From positions 101,333-127,762 of the forward strand of contig MU631738.1 of the NCBI GenBank assembly GCA_026770615.1: DNA of 26,430 nt, given 5' to 3'. Shown one piece after another: positions 18,199 through 25,647 of this stretch. The notes below the pieces were generated by a model, which worked only from the letters and a program-made list of their open reading frames with translations, ran no database searches and was not told where the DNA came from. A program made the position numbers and the translations under genes. Origin of the DNA: Pavlovales sp. CCMP2436. Lineage: Eukaryota; Haptophyta; Pavlovophyceae; Pavlovales. How positions within the stretch are numbered: the stretch's first letter is position 1; every line of letters starts with the position of its first letter.

Positions 18199-19863
18199 TG
18201 CAAGGGTGGCCACATTTGTTTTGAATCCTGGGGGGGACTTTGCCCCCCAGACCCCCCCCACGCCTGCGGCGGGCATTATATTATTTCTTCACCGGGACTC
18301 CGCCCCCAGACCCCCGCCCTCCGCGCAAGTTGGGCGCGTCGGATGGTGTATGCACGTCCCCGTCCCTTCAGTCCGGCACGCTACCAGTGCTGATTGTGCG
18401 TGAATTCGCGTCCACGTGCGCGCGCGAGCGCGTGGGCGGGACGTGCGGGCGCGGCCAGGGCTTCTCTAACAACTACAAACGGATGGCCGCGCGCTCCGCG
18501 GCCTTCTCGCCCCGCTGCGCTAAAAGGGCAAAGAGAACCAAGACGGGCCTTGAACGCCGGACACACCGATACCGGAAAATTTCTGGGTTAGACCTATTTT
18601 TGACGGGAAGCCTCCGCTCCCTACCCTTCCACCCTTATTTTAACTTATTTTAATCTATCATGTCGGAAACTGCTCGGGGGACCGAGGATCTCTCAGGCTT
18701 GCAAAAAGCCTGGGGACCGAGGCCCCGGTCCCCAAGGTTGACGCGGGGGACCGGGCTCGCTGCGAGGCGGGCAGGCTGCCGGCGCTGCCACCGTCAGCAC
18801 CAAACCATGCAAGAATGCCACAAAACCTATGTTCCTCGGCGTCGTCGCGGAGCGCCTGGCCCGCGCATGATGCCGACTCGGCCTGAGCACGCCTGAGGCC
18901 GACGCGCCGAGCACAGCTGGCGCACCACCGAGGACCTGCACGTGCCGCGCGCGGGCCTGGGTCGTCGGCGTGATCGATACGGTCAACAGCCTGGCCCGCG
19001 CCGGCCCCGCCGCGCACTGGGCCATGCCCGCGGCCGGTCTCGCTGGCGCCCCAATTCTGGCGCCAAACTGCCACCGCCGCCGCGCGCTGGCGTTTGTCGA
19101 GCGATGGGCGGCCGGATTGCCCTTCCGGTGGCGCAGGGCGCTCCGGCTGCTAGCTGTGGCTGATTGGGCGCACGGCGCCGAGCGCCATCGGGTGCTCCCC
19201 GACGCAATGCGCGTGCCGCGGGCGGCCGGGAGCAGGTGCGCCGCTGCCCCCTCTGGCACGTCGGAGCAGCCGAGCCTGAGTGGATGTCAGCACGCGCTCG
19301 GATGCCCGCCCCGCATGCTCCTGCTCACGCATGGGCGTCCAATGGAGCTAGCCCCGATGCTGCCAACCTTACCACTGTCAACTCGCACGGACGCTCCGCG
19401 CTTCCCACGCGATACATAGCGGGCGTCACCCGTCCAATGGCGCTGAGTGACTGTCACTGCTAGGCAGGGGTGTGATGATGGGATTCACCTGTTAGCATGC
19501 GCGCGCTGGGCCTTTAGTTGAGACTACATGACGAGCTGTTGACTAACATACATCGCATTGACATAGATAGTGTGCACGGGAGTTCAACTAAGAGGATCAG
19601 GAATCGATTTCAACCTGGAGTTTTGACCGCGCGCTGCGGCGCGCTGCGACGCACAGCCTTGTCGTCCTCGTCGCCCCTCCTCCTCCTCGTCCTTTCCGTC
19701 GTCCTCCTCGTCGCCACCACCTGCCTGCCCCGCAAAGATCCGAGGAACACCTATCGAAGATGAACGCTGACCTCGTGCGCGCGCTGCACGCCTTGCTTGA
19801 CAACCGAGCCCTCCGCCTCCGGTCGGCCCTAGAGCCGGGCAGGAATAACTTGCTTTTGACGCC
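18199..19863. other. GC-rich interval with no confident gene
   Basis: Many overlapping frames are open on both strands only because the DNA is GC-rich; none has a recognisable domain or a consistent composition. Visible structure: a direct repeat GGGACT(TT/CC)GCCCCC-AGACCCCC (about 18233-18260 and 18294-18318), hairpins at 18694-18733, and a plus-strand frame starting ATG at 19760 (MNADLVRALHALLDNRALRL) that runs into the hairpin cluster and may be the start of a truncated gene. Confidence 0.5.
18694..18733. repeat. Two abutting perfect hairpins
   Basis: CAGGCTT-GCAAA-AAGCCTG (18694-18712) is immediately followed by GGGGACCG-AGGCCC-CGGTCCCC (18712-18733); both stems (7 and 8 bp) are perfect. 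A partial copy of the second arm (GGGGGACCGAGGATC) precedes them. There is no T-tract, so a bacterial-style terminator is not supported. Confidence 0.65.
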
Positions 19864-20033
19864 AGCCGCGGCTTGCGTCAGTCTCGGCTTTTTGGGACTG
19901 GGGCGTAGCCCCAGTCTCAGAGTTTTGGCGGGGGCGCAGCCCCCGCCCAGCCGCCAGTTTGAGGGCGCGCAGCGCCCTCAGACTGGGCCCGCAGAGCCCA
20001 GTCTTTAGAGGCAGCGGCCGCAGGCTAGCGGCC
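19864..20033. repeat. Cluster of GC-rich hairpins, mostly with GYA loops
   Basis: Stem-loops in a row: 19896-19916 (9-bp stem, loop GTA), 19927-19947 (9 bp, loop GCA), 19960-19980 (9 bp, loop GCA), 19981-20003 (8 bp, loop containing GCA) and 20016-20033 (6 bp). The palindrome AGCCGCGGCT precedes them at 19864-19873. Every stem is perfect, yet stem sequences differ, so structure is kept while sequence varies. Similar compact palindromes are known in some green-algal organelle genomes; that link is inference. Confidence 0.8.
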
Positions 20034-20174
20034 GTAGGCAGTCTTGCGCTAATAATATATAGTACGCGCATTAATAATAATATAGCACGTCGGTAGCCAA
20101 TCTCTACTATAGAATATATATTAATATTAGACTGGCAACTGGCTAAACTACTGAGTGAGTGAGCTCATGGCTGG
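20034..20174. other. AT-rich 3' flank of the transposase gene
   Basis: This short interval contains several TA-rich runs (AATAATATATAG, GAATATATATTAATATTAG) and a GAGTGAGTGAG string just before the stop of the minus-strand transposase gene. No gene is seen; it probably holds the 3' untranslated region or element end. Confidence 0.35.
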
Positions 20175-20239
20175 CTACTCGTCATCTTTGTCTATATCGA
20201 CGATGTGAGGAATGCCCGTCCCGCGGCGCTTGAGGTCGT

Positions 20240-20396
20240 TGGCTAGATCTCTGAACTCGTTCGTCATGAAGTGCGAAAACCGCTCCCTCGTGTTCTTCTG
20301 GCTCGCCGGGTAGTTCTTCCACTTAACGAGCCATTCGTCGCGCCGCTTCATCCTGTTGCAGCGGTACTTGAGGATCGTCTCGACCTCGAACGTGCC
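20240..20396 (-). other. Chromodomain at the transposase C-terminus
   Basis: Residues 271-322 of the last open frame read FEVETILKYRCNRMKRRDEW then LVKWKNYP. This matches the chromodomain pattern (VE-x-IL...YLVKWKGY-P), with W replacing the usual Y before LVKWK. The next element normally reads TWEP and here reads NTRERF, so the third aromatic cage residue may be missing. An acidic linker (DDDEEF) separates it from the hAT-like block. Chromodomains bind methylated histone tails and steer some retroelement integrases. Confidence 0.7.
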
Positions 20397-21616
20397 CAGC
20401 TCCGCGTGCGTGCCCGTCTCCCTAAACTCCTCATCGTCGTCGAGCACGCCAGTCGCGTCGGCGGCGTCGCCATCCTCGCCATCGCTGTCGGCCGCGAACC
20501 CACCGGCGGCGGCATTAGCTTGCCACTGCGTCTCCATGAAGGGTAGCTTGCTGCGCTCAGCGCGGTGGCGATCGACAACCTGGCTCACCGCCCTAAACTT
20601 GAGCATGCTGGGGCGCAGCGTCTTGTTGAGGAAGTTCCAGTCGCCCGGCCCGAGCGCGTTGAAGAGCAGGTTGAGTGCAACGTTGACCTGGTCGTTCGCG
20701 CGGTGCAGCAGTGGCCCGTTCCAGTGGATGTAAGCCTCGCGCGAGTAATCCACGGGCGCGAGATGCCGGCCGGGCGCAGCGTGCTTGTCGATGATGTTGC
20801 CCATGGACTCGACGACCGACTCGTTGGACATGTGTGTCGAGCAGAGCTCGAAGAGGAAGAGCCAGTCGTGCACACCGAGGTAGAGGCGGGAGTCGGTAAA
20901 GAGCACACGCATCATGACAGTCCCGCTGCGCGTGCGGTCGGACGGGAACCACTCGAAGCTGCCGCCCGCGAGCTGTGCAGCGCGCGCGACGAGGCGCGAG
21001 CGCACCTGGCGGTGCTGCACCCAGAGCTCATCGTCGGAAGGCAGATTGATCCGGCCCTCCTCGCGAATCCAGTTAGCGAGCCAGCACAGCGCGGCCTTCT
21101 CTGCTGCGTCGTTGTGCAGGGCGGCCCTCGCAAGCCGCTGGAGGTCGAGCGCGCGCGCCATATGCGCGTACGCCGCGGGCGTGTCGGCGACGAGGCGCGT
21201 CTGCATGTTCGTCTCGAACTTGACGAGCCAGGCGACGAGGCGCTTGAAGACGAGGCGAAGGGCGAGTTTGGGATCCGACGTGTTCGCCCCGATGAAGTTG
21301 AGCTTAATACCGTGCCAGCTCGCCGCGCAAGAGCTCGCAGACGCGTGGCTGCAGGTTGGGGAAGTCGACCACCGTGAGCGTGCCGTCGACGGCGAGCTGC
21401 GCGCGGAGCCGTGCGGTCGTGACGAGCATGCGCTTGTTCGCCTCGATTTTCTCCCAGGGGAGAGAGTTGACCAGCTGGACGAATACCGACAGCTTCGATA
21501 CGTGCTCGAGCAAGTCGATCAGCCCAACCAGCCCGGCCATGAATAGGAAGCCCTTCATCGTCTTGAGCTGGACTGCCAAGCCGGCGCGGTCTGCGGCCAC
21601 GGTCTCCGCCTCCCAC

Positions 21617-21699
21617 CTGCGGAGAGATCGTGGGGAAATATGGACAGTCAGTAGGGGAAGCTTGCACTCTGCATACAGTCATGGGGACAAGCACATTAC
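21617..21699 (-). other. Short second intron of the transposase gene
   Basis: On the minus strand the 83-bp interval starts GTAATGTGC and ends CTCTCCGCAG. Splicing joins NKEKR to WEAETVAADRAGL in frame, changing between two frames that are each open only on their own side. No convincing target duplication is present, unlike the other intron. Confidence 0.6.
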
Positions 21700-22028
21700 C
21701 TCTTCTCCTTGTTTGTATGGTAGATAGTCCAGTTGCCGTAAAAGTTGATGTAGACCTTCCGCTCGCTCGAGCAGAAGCGGGTTGTGCAGATGTACGTTGG
21801 CGCGGAGAGCTCGCGCTTCATCGCTTCGGCGATGTCGAGGGCCTCCTCGTAGTGCTTGCCGTAGCGGTAGTCCGCCTGCAGCGACGAGAGCTTCTCCACG
21901 ATGGTGCGGTACCACAGCAGGATAAGGGCGGTGTCCTTGCGGATGTCGTTGACAACGAGCTCGAGCCGGTGCGCATCGTCGCAGCCGGCGAGGATCCAAT
22001 CGAGCGACACGCCGACGAGCCGCACGAG

Positions 22029-22167
22029 GTGCACCTATTATTGTTAGTATAATAATAATTATTATTAGTAGTAGTAGTATTAGTATTAGTATTAGCATTA
22101 GTATTATTAGTAGCATTATTATTTATTATTTATTATGATTATTGTTGTTGTTGTCATTATAATTAAC

Positions 22168-22209
<42 letters not shown>

Positions 22210-22303
22210 GTTGTTGTTGTTGTTGTTGTTGTTGCTGTTATTATTATTAATATTATTATTATCATCATTATTGTTATTGCTATTGATTATTATTATTATT
22301 ATC

Positions 22304-22334
<31 letters not shown>

Positions 22335-22378
22335 TTATTAGGAATTTGTAGTGGGCCGAGGTAGTTAGTAGTGCACCT
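22029..22378 (-). mobile_element. Introner-like insertion: microsatellite intron with 8-bp target duplication
   Basis: The string GTGCACCT (minus sense AGGTGCAC) occurs exactly at 22029-22036 and 22371-22378 and flanks 334 bp of mostly (ATT)n/(GTT)n sequence. Read on the minus strand, the donor is AG|GTGCAC in the first copy and the acceptor is AG|GTGCAC in the second. Splicing therefore removes the insert plus one copy and restores one AGGTGCAC, joining STLVE to VHLVRLVG in frame. That is how transposon-born introns (introners) are built. TACTAAC lies just inside the donor. Confidence 0.7.
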
Positions 22379-23917
22379 CCACGAGCGTTGAGAAATAGGC
22401 GCCGTCCGCCGCGAATGAGACCCACTGCTCGCGCAGCCGGACCTTCGAGAGGCAGTGGGTTCTTAGCCGTGTGCTCACCGTCGAGATTGACCCCGCACGT
22501 AAGGCAGCCGAGGAAGATTGATCTGAACTCGACCTCCACGAGCATGATGCCGCCCACCATCTGCGACGTACGCCGCATGCACGTAAGCTTGTCCGCGTTC
22601 ACGGCGAAAAAAGGGCGGCGTAGCGTCTGTGGGCGCTGCTCGCCGAGGAAGTGCAGCATCGCGCGACGCATGATCTGCTCGACGCATTTCGTGAACTCCT
22701 TGACGAACTTGCGGCCGTGGTTTTTGTCACCGACGGGCAGGCCCATGAGCTGCAAATGGTTTACCTCGCGCTCGTAGCGGGTGTGGCTGTCTGCCTCGAG
22801 GATCATGTTGTACGCGAGGCGGCCGAGGTTGAGGCCGAGGTTGAGCTGCGCGTGCTTCGCCTCCCGCGCGCGCACCTCGGTCTCGACGCACTACTCATGA
22901 GCAGGGCCCATGAAGTGGAATTTGGCGGAAGATTTGAAGTTTTTAAGCAGCTGGGTCGCGCTGAACGTGCCATAGGTGTTAATGGGCGAGCCCTTGAGGA
23001 GCTTGCCCGGGATCCTGTTCGCTTGGTCGCAGTTGACGTAGGCGGCACACATCGCAGAGGAAAAGGTCATCTCAGCGTACGAACTCGCACACCTTGGCCA
23101 CATTGTCCGCCGACTTGCACGAAGCGATCGTGCGCTCGATCAGCGAGCTCTCGCGCAGGAGACGCTCGGCCTCCTCCGCTCGCTCCACGCGTGTTGTTGC
23201 CACCACCTTGTCCGCAACCTTGTCCGCAACGCGGGCCACTAAGTTGTCTGCCGCCGACGAGGAGGCTGTAGAGAGCACGAGCGCCTTGAACTTGTCCACG
23301 ATCAACTCCCCCAACTCGTAGACAAGACCAGCGTTCGTGTCTGAGATAAACGTTGGGCCAGATGGCGGCATGCCGATAGGTGCGGATGAGACAGGCGCGC
23401 GCAGGATGTCGGGCAGACTGTGGCCAGACTCCTCCATGCCAGGCAGCACTGAGACAGCAGTGAGCCCGGCCCCGGCCACCGCGAGCCCGGCCGGCTGCGT
23501 GCTGGCGATGTCCATGCTCGCATCATCGGAGGCGATCGCGGCGACTGCCGGCCTTTTGACGAAGCCGAAGCCGGCCAATTCCCTCCTCTCCTCGAGCGCG
23601 GGCGTGGCAGCCTCTTTCCTCTTCCCAACCAGCCGCGTGGCTACCGCGTACTCCGAGTAGACAGAGTTGTGCATCTAGTCGATGTGCCCCTTGGGCGCGA
23701 TCAGGTTTTTCTTGCGCCCCTGAAAGACGTGAGACGCGCTAAGCTTCCGCTCGTTGAACTTCTGGAGGTAGATCGGGCATAGCACGCGCTCGTCGCCCTT
23801 TGAGCTCTCGAACTCCTTGAACGTGTACTGGACCCCGCTGACCTCGTAGCGTGTCGGCAGCTCATTCGGGTCATCGCTCTCCTCGCCCTCAGACATGAGA
23901 ATGTCGAAGCGCCAGGA

Positions 23918-23932
23918 CTCAACTGAGTTGAG
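23918..23932. repeat. 15-nt perfect palindrome at the GC to AT boundary
   Basis: CTCAACT-G-AGTTGAG is a perfect 7-bp dyad 22 bp upstream of the transposase ATG, exactly where the sequence changes from GC-rich to AT-rich. It overlaps the terminal repeat of the 200-bp element that follows. Confidence 0.55.
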
Positions 23933-24129
23933 AATTCTAATAAAAAGTAATAAATATCTAATAAAAAACTAATAAAATCTAATAAATACTAAGTGGTAAT
24001 AAATACTTATATTTACGGCACCATGGTACGGTGTCCGCACCTTGTCGTATATTTATATGATCTATTACCACTATGGTATGATTAATTTATGGTTTATTGA
24101 TGTTTTGCGTACTTTTTTTTAGAATTCTC
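23930..24129. mobile_element. 200-bp segment with 20-bp terminal inverted repeats
   Basis: The left end GAGAATTCTAATAAAAAGTA (23930-23949) matches the reverse complement of the right end (24110-24129) at 19 of 20 positions. The interior is AT-rich, non-coding, and holds palindromes of the ACCATGGT and TACCACTATGGTA type. No target duplication is obvious. It could be a MITE or a structured regulatory block. Confidence 0.55.
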
Positions 24130-24590
24130 AGTACTTACCACTATGCCGTCAATTATTTGATACATATGCCGACCTTATCCATTTAATTAATCTAATAAAT
24201 CTAATAATTCCTATATACATACCATTATGGTACGGGATTTTTATAGATTTTATTCAATTTAATAGACCGGCCGCCCTGTGGCGAAGCCACTGAGAAGGTA
24301 CTGCACTCTCTCGTGACTTTTATACATACCCTTATATATTGTTAAATACTTATAAGACATATTTAAACCCTCTTGATACACGTCACTCTCTCGTTATTTT
24401 TTTACATACTATTTTATACTGTTAAGTACTTATAAGACATATTTAAACCATTTTGACATACTGCACTATGCCGTCTGATTTTTTTAGTTCTTCATAGACC
24501 GCGCCGCTCCACGCAGTGGTAAGATGCCTTAAGAAGGTACTCGTCTATGCGACGGATGTCGCTTAACGGGTTTTTAAAATAGCTTATCGG
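24130..24590. repeat. AT-rich repeats: TACCAYTATGGTA palindromes and an 80-bp direct repeat
   Basis: TACCATTATGGTA (24221-24233) repeats a palindrome also found near 24066-24078. Half-site forms ending CACTATGCCGTC occur at about 24139 and 24463. An 80-bp unit starting CACTCTCTCG is duplicated in tandem (24304-24383 and 24384-24463) with AAATACTTATAAGACATATT-type identity. GTGGC-GAA-GCCAC (about 24278-24290) and CCAC-GCA-GTGG (about 24512-24522) are small perfect hairpins followed in both cases by AAGGTACT. No gene is seen. Confidence 0.65.
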
Positions 24591-24593
24591 GAT

Positions 24594-24838
24594 GGGGAGG
24601 TTGAAAACAGGATGGGGAGGTTTTGGGGAGGTTCAAAATACAACCTCCCCATGCTTCTTAACGTATTATATTATTCTTTTTACGTATTATTATACTATTT
24701 TATCGATAAATATATAATATAATATATAAAATGGAGAGGTTGGGGAGGTTGACTTCTAAAATTGAAAAAAAAATAAGAAATTTATAAAACCTATTATATT
24801 CTTAAACATATTTTGAACCTCCACCTCCCCACCTCCCC
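24594..24838. repeat. GGGGAGGTT iteron-like array with central hairpin
   Basis: GGGGAGGTT occurs forward at 24594, 24614, 24625 and 24742, with a GGAGAGGTT variant at 24733. It occurs inverted at 24642-24650 and in the AACCTCCACCTCCCCACCTC cluster at 24816-24838. 24625-24650 forms a perfect 9-bp stem with an 8-nt loop. The G-rich motifs stand out in very AT-rich DNA. Such arrays suit a replication origin or terminal region, but that role is inferred. AAAATTGA, which resembles a giant-virus early promoter motif, occurs at about 24758 without a gene just after it. Confidence 0.7.
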
Positions 24839-24941
24839 AATATCGTTTAACTAAGTAGGACAAGTTTCGGCTAAATTGAACCCAACGATAGGATTGCGTA
24901 TTTATATAATAAAATAAAATCTAATATACATATAACTATAA

Positions 24942-25184
24942 ATGGATGAAATTTTTTTTATTGAATTTGCCGGTATAAAATTATTGAATGATAATTCATA
25001 TGTTTTTTTCGATGAAAAACGAGTAAATGATAAATTACTTATTGATAATAAATTTATGAATTTATACCGTGTTTTAATGTTTGAAAACACTAAATCAATT
25101 ATCAAATTAAAGCAAATTACTGATGATGACAACGATGAAATCACAAAAAAAAAAAAAAACTCTTGCAGAATACGAATACGATAA
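24942..25184 (+). CDS. Small AT-rich gene, probably frameshifted at a poly-A tract
   Basis: The ATG at 24942 opens an 80-codon frame, MDEIFFIEFAGIKLLNDNSY..., with no recognised domain. It ends in a Lys run encoded by 15 A residues (25145-25159). A one-base change there would continue in a frame reading TLAEYEYDKAKIP and stop at TGA 25198-25200, which looks more natural than the basic SCRIRIR tail. So there is either a real frameshift, a slippage site, or a sequencing error. With the extension, its end would overlap the convergent gene at 25187 by 14 bp. A TATA-like AT-rich leader precedes the start. Confidence 0.55.
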   Translation: MDEIFFIEFAGIKLLNDNSYVFFDEKRVNDKLLIDNKFMNLYRVLMFENTKSIIKLKQITDDDNDEITKKKKNSCRIRIR

Positions 25185-25186
25185 AG

Positions 25187-25408
25187 CTAAGATACCTTGA
25201 AAAAGTATTGTTTGATACACTCAAACATATCGAATATATGTATGTCGCAACTGACGAAATCTAACAATTCAATAGGATATAATCCCGTATTTTTTTTAAT
25301 CTTCATATTGACGTGCCAATTGTTCCAATTGTAAAATGATTTCACCAATTCGTGCATCCCTATCGAAATTAAAGCCACTAATGTAAACACCGATAAGATT
25401 ATATCCAT
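25187..25408 (-). CDS. Small membrane protein of unknown function
   Basis: The frame has ATG at 25406-25408 and TAG at 25187-25189, 73 aa. The N-terminus MDIILSVFTLVALISIGMHE is a good membrane segment or signal anchor. The rest is mildly basic and aromatic (SFYNWNNWHVNMKIKK) with two Cys near the end. It is divergent from the gene at 25457 across a 48-bp TA-rich gap that probably holds both promoters. Tiny membrane proteins in compact AT-rich DNA are typical of viruses, but no family is recognised. Confidence 0.55.
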   Translation of the reverse strand: MDIILSVFTLVALISIGMHELVKSFYNWNNWHVNMKIKKNTGLYPIELLDFVSCDIHIFDMFECIKQYFFKVS

Positions 25409-25456
25409 CAGACATATATAATATACGTTATATTTTTATCTTCATGTATATTAGGG

Positions 25457-25642
25457 ATGTTTGATATGTTAAATTTGCTTTCGTTGTTCCTCGTCCCTAC
25501 AATTTTACATATGTTAAGATGTTGTTATACTAACGTTAACGAAAATGTTGACACTTCTAACGAAATTATTATACAAAAATCTCAAGAATTAGCGTGTATA
25601 ATTATACAAAGAGCTTATCGAGAATATAAAAAAAAATCATAA
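25457..25642 (+). CDS. 61-aa membrane microprotein with C-terminal IQ motif
   Basis: The frame has ATG at 25457 and TAA at 25640-25642. The N-terminus (MFDMLNLLSLFLVPTILHML) is hydrophobic with a CC pair after it. The C-terminus ends IIIQRAYREYKKKS, which matches the calmodulin-binding IQ pattern IQ-x3-R-x4-(R/K), with E instead of G. IQ motifs normally bind calmodulin or myosin light chains, so the protein could be a membrane-tethered calmodulin ligand; that is inference. It is convergent with the LamG-like gene, with stops 5 bp apart. Confidence 0.6.
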   Translation: MFDMLNLLSLFLVPTILHMLRCCYTNVNENVDTSNEIIIQKSQELACIIIQRAYREYKKKS

Positions 25643-25647
25643 AAATA

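Larger units (their letters stand above)
20175..23896 (-). pseudogene. hAT-like transposase with C-terminal chromodomain, damaged
   Basis: Minus-strand segments follow in order: acidic N-terminus (ATG at 23894-23896), a TTF-like Cys region (MCAAYVNCDQANRIPGKLLK), then SFAADGAYFSTLVE, the hAT-type AGCDDAHRLELVVNDI (C-x3-H-x-L pattern), PTYICTTRFCSS, and a C-terminal block NESVVESMGNIIDKHA...GRHLAP...HWNG resembling the hAT dimerisation region. A chromodomain follows at 20240-20396. Damage: TAG at 23675-23677 and 22891-22893, and frame changes near 23080, 22470 and 21305, some of which could be unrecognised short introns. Two introns are supported, 22035-22376 and 21617-21699. The catalytic triad was not assigned with confidence. 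It is likely a dead or dying DNA transposon gene, although sequence errors would mimic this. Confidence 0.65.

Noticed and set aside
18970..19419. 149-codon plus-strand frame and 188-codon minus-strand frame in the GC-rich interval
   Set aside because: Both strands are open because of composition; neither has a recognisable domain or a consistent periodic signal, so no gene is called.
22126..22341. Open frames of poly-Ile/Val/Asn across 22.1-22.3 kb
   Set aside because: Pure (ATT)n/(GTT)n microsatellite inside an intron of the transposase gene.
331..23677. Stop-codon reassignment (TGA or TAG read as an amino acid)
   Set aside because: The in-frame stops lie in transposon sequences that also carry frameshifts and insertions; the large multi-exon gene has no internal stops and ends in TGA, so simple decay is the better explanation.
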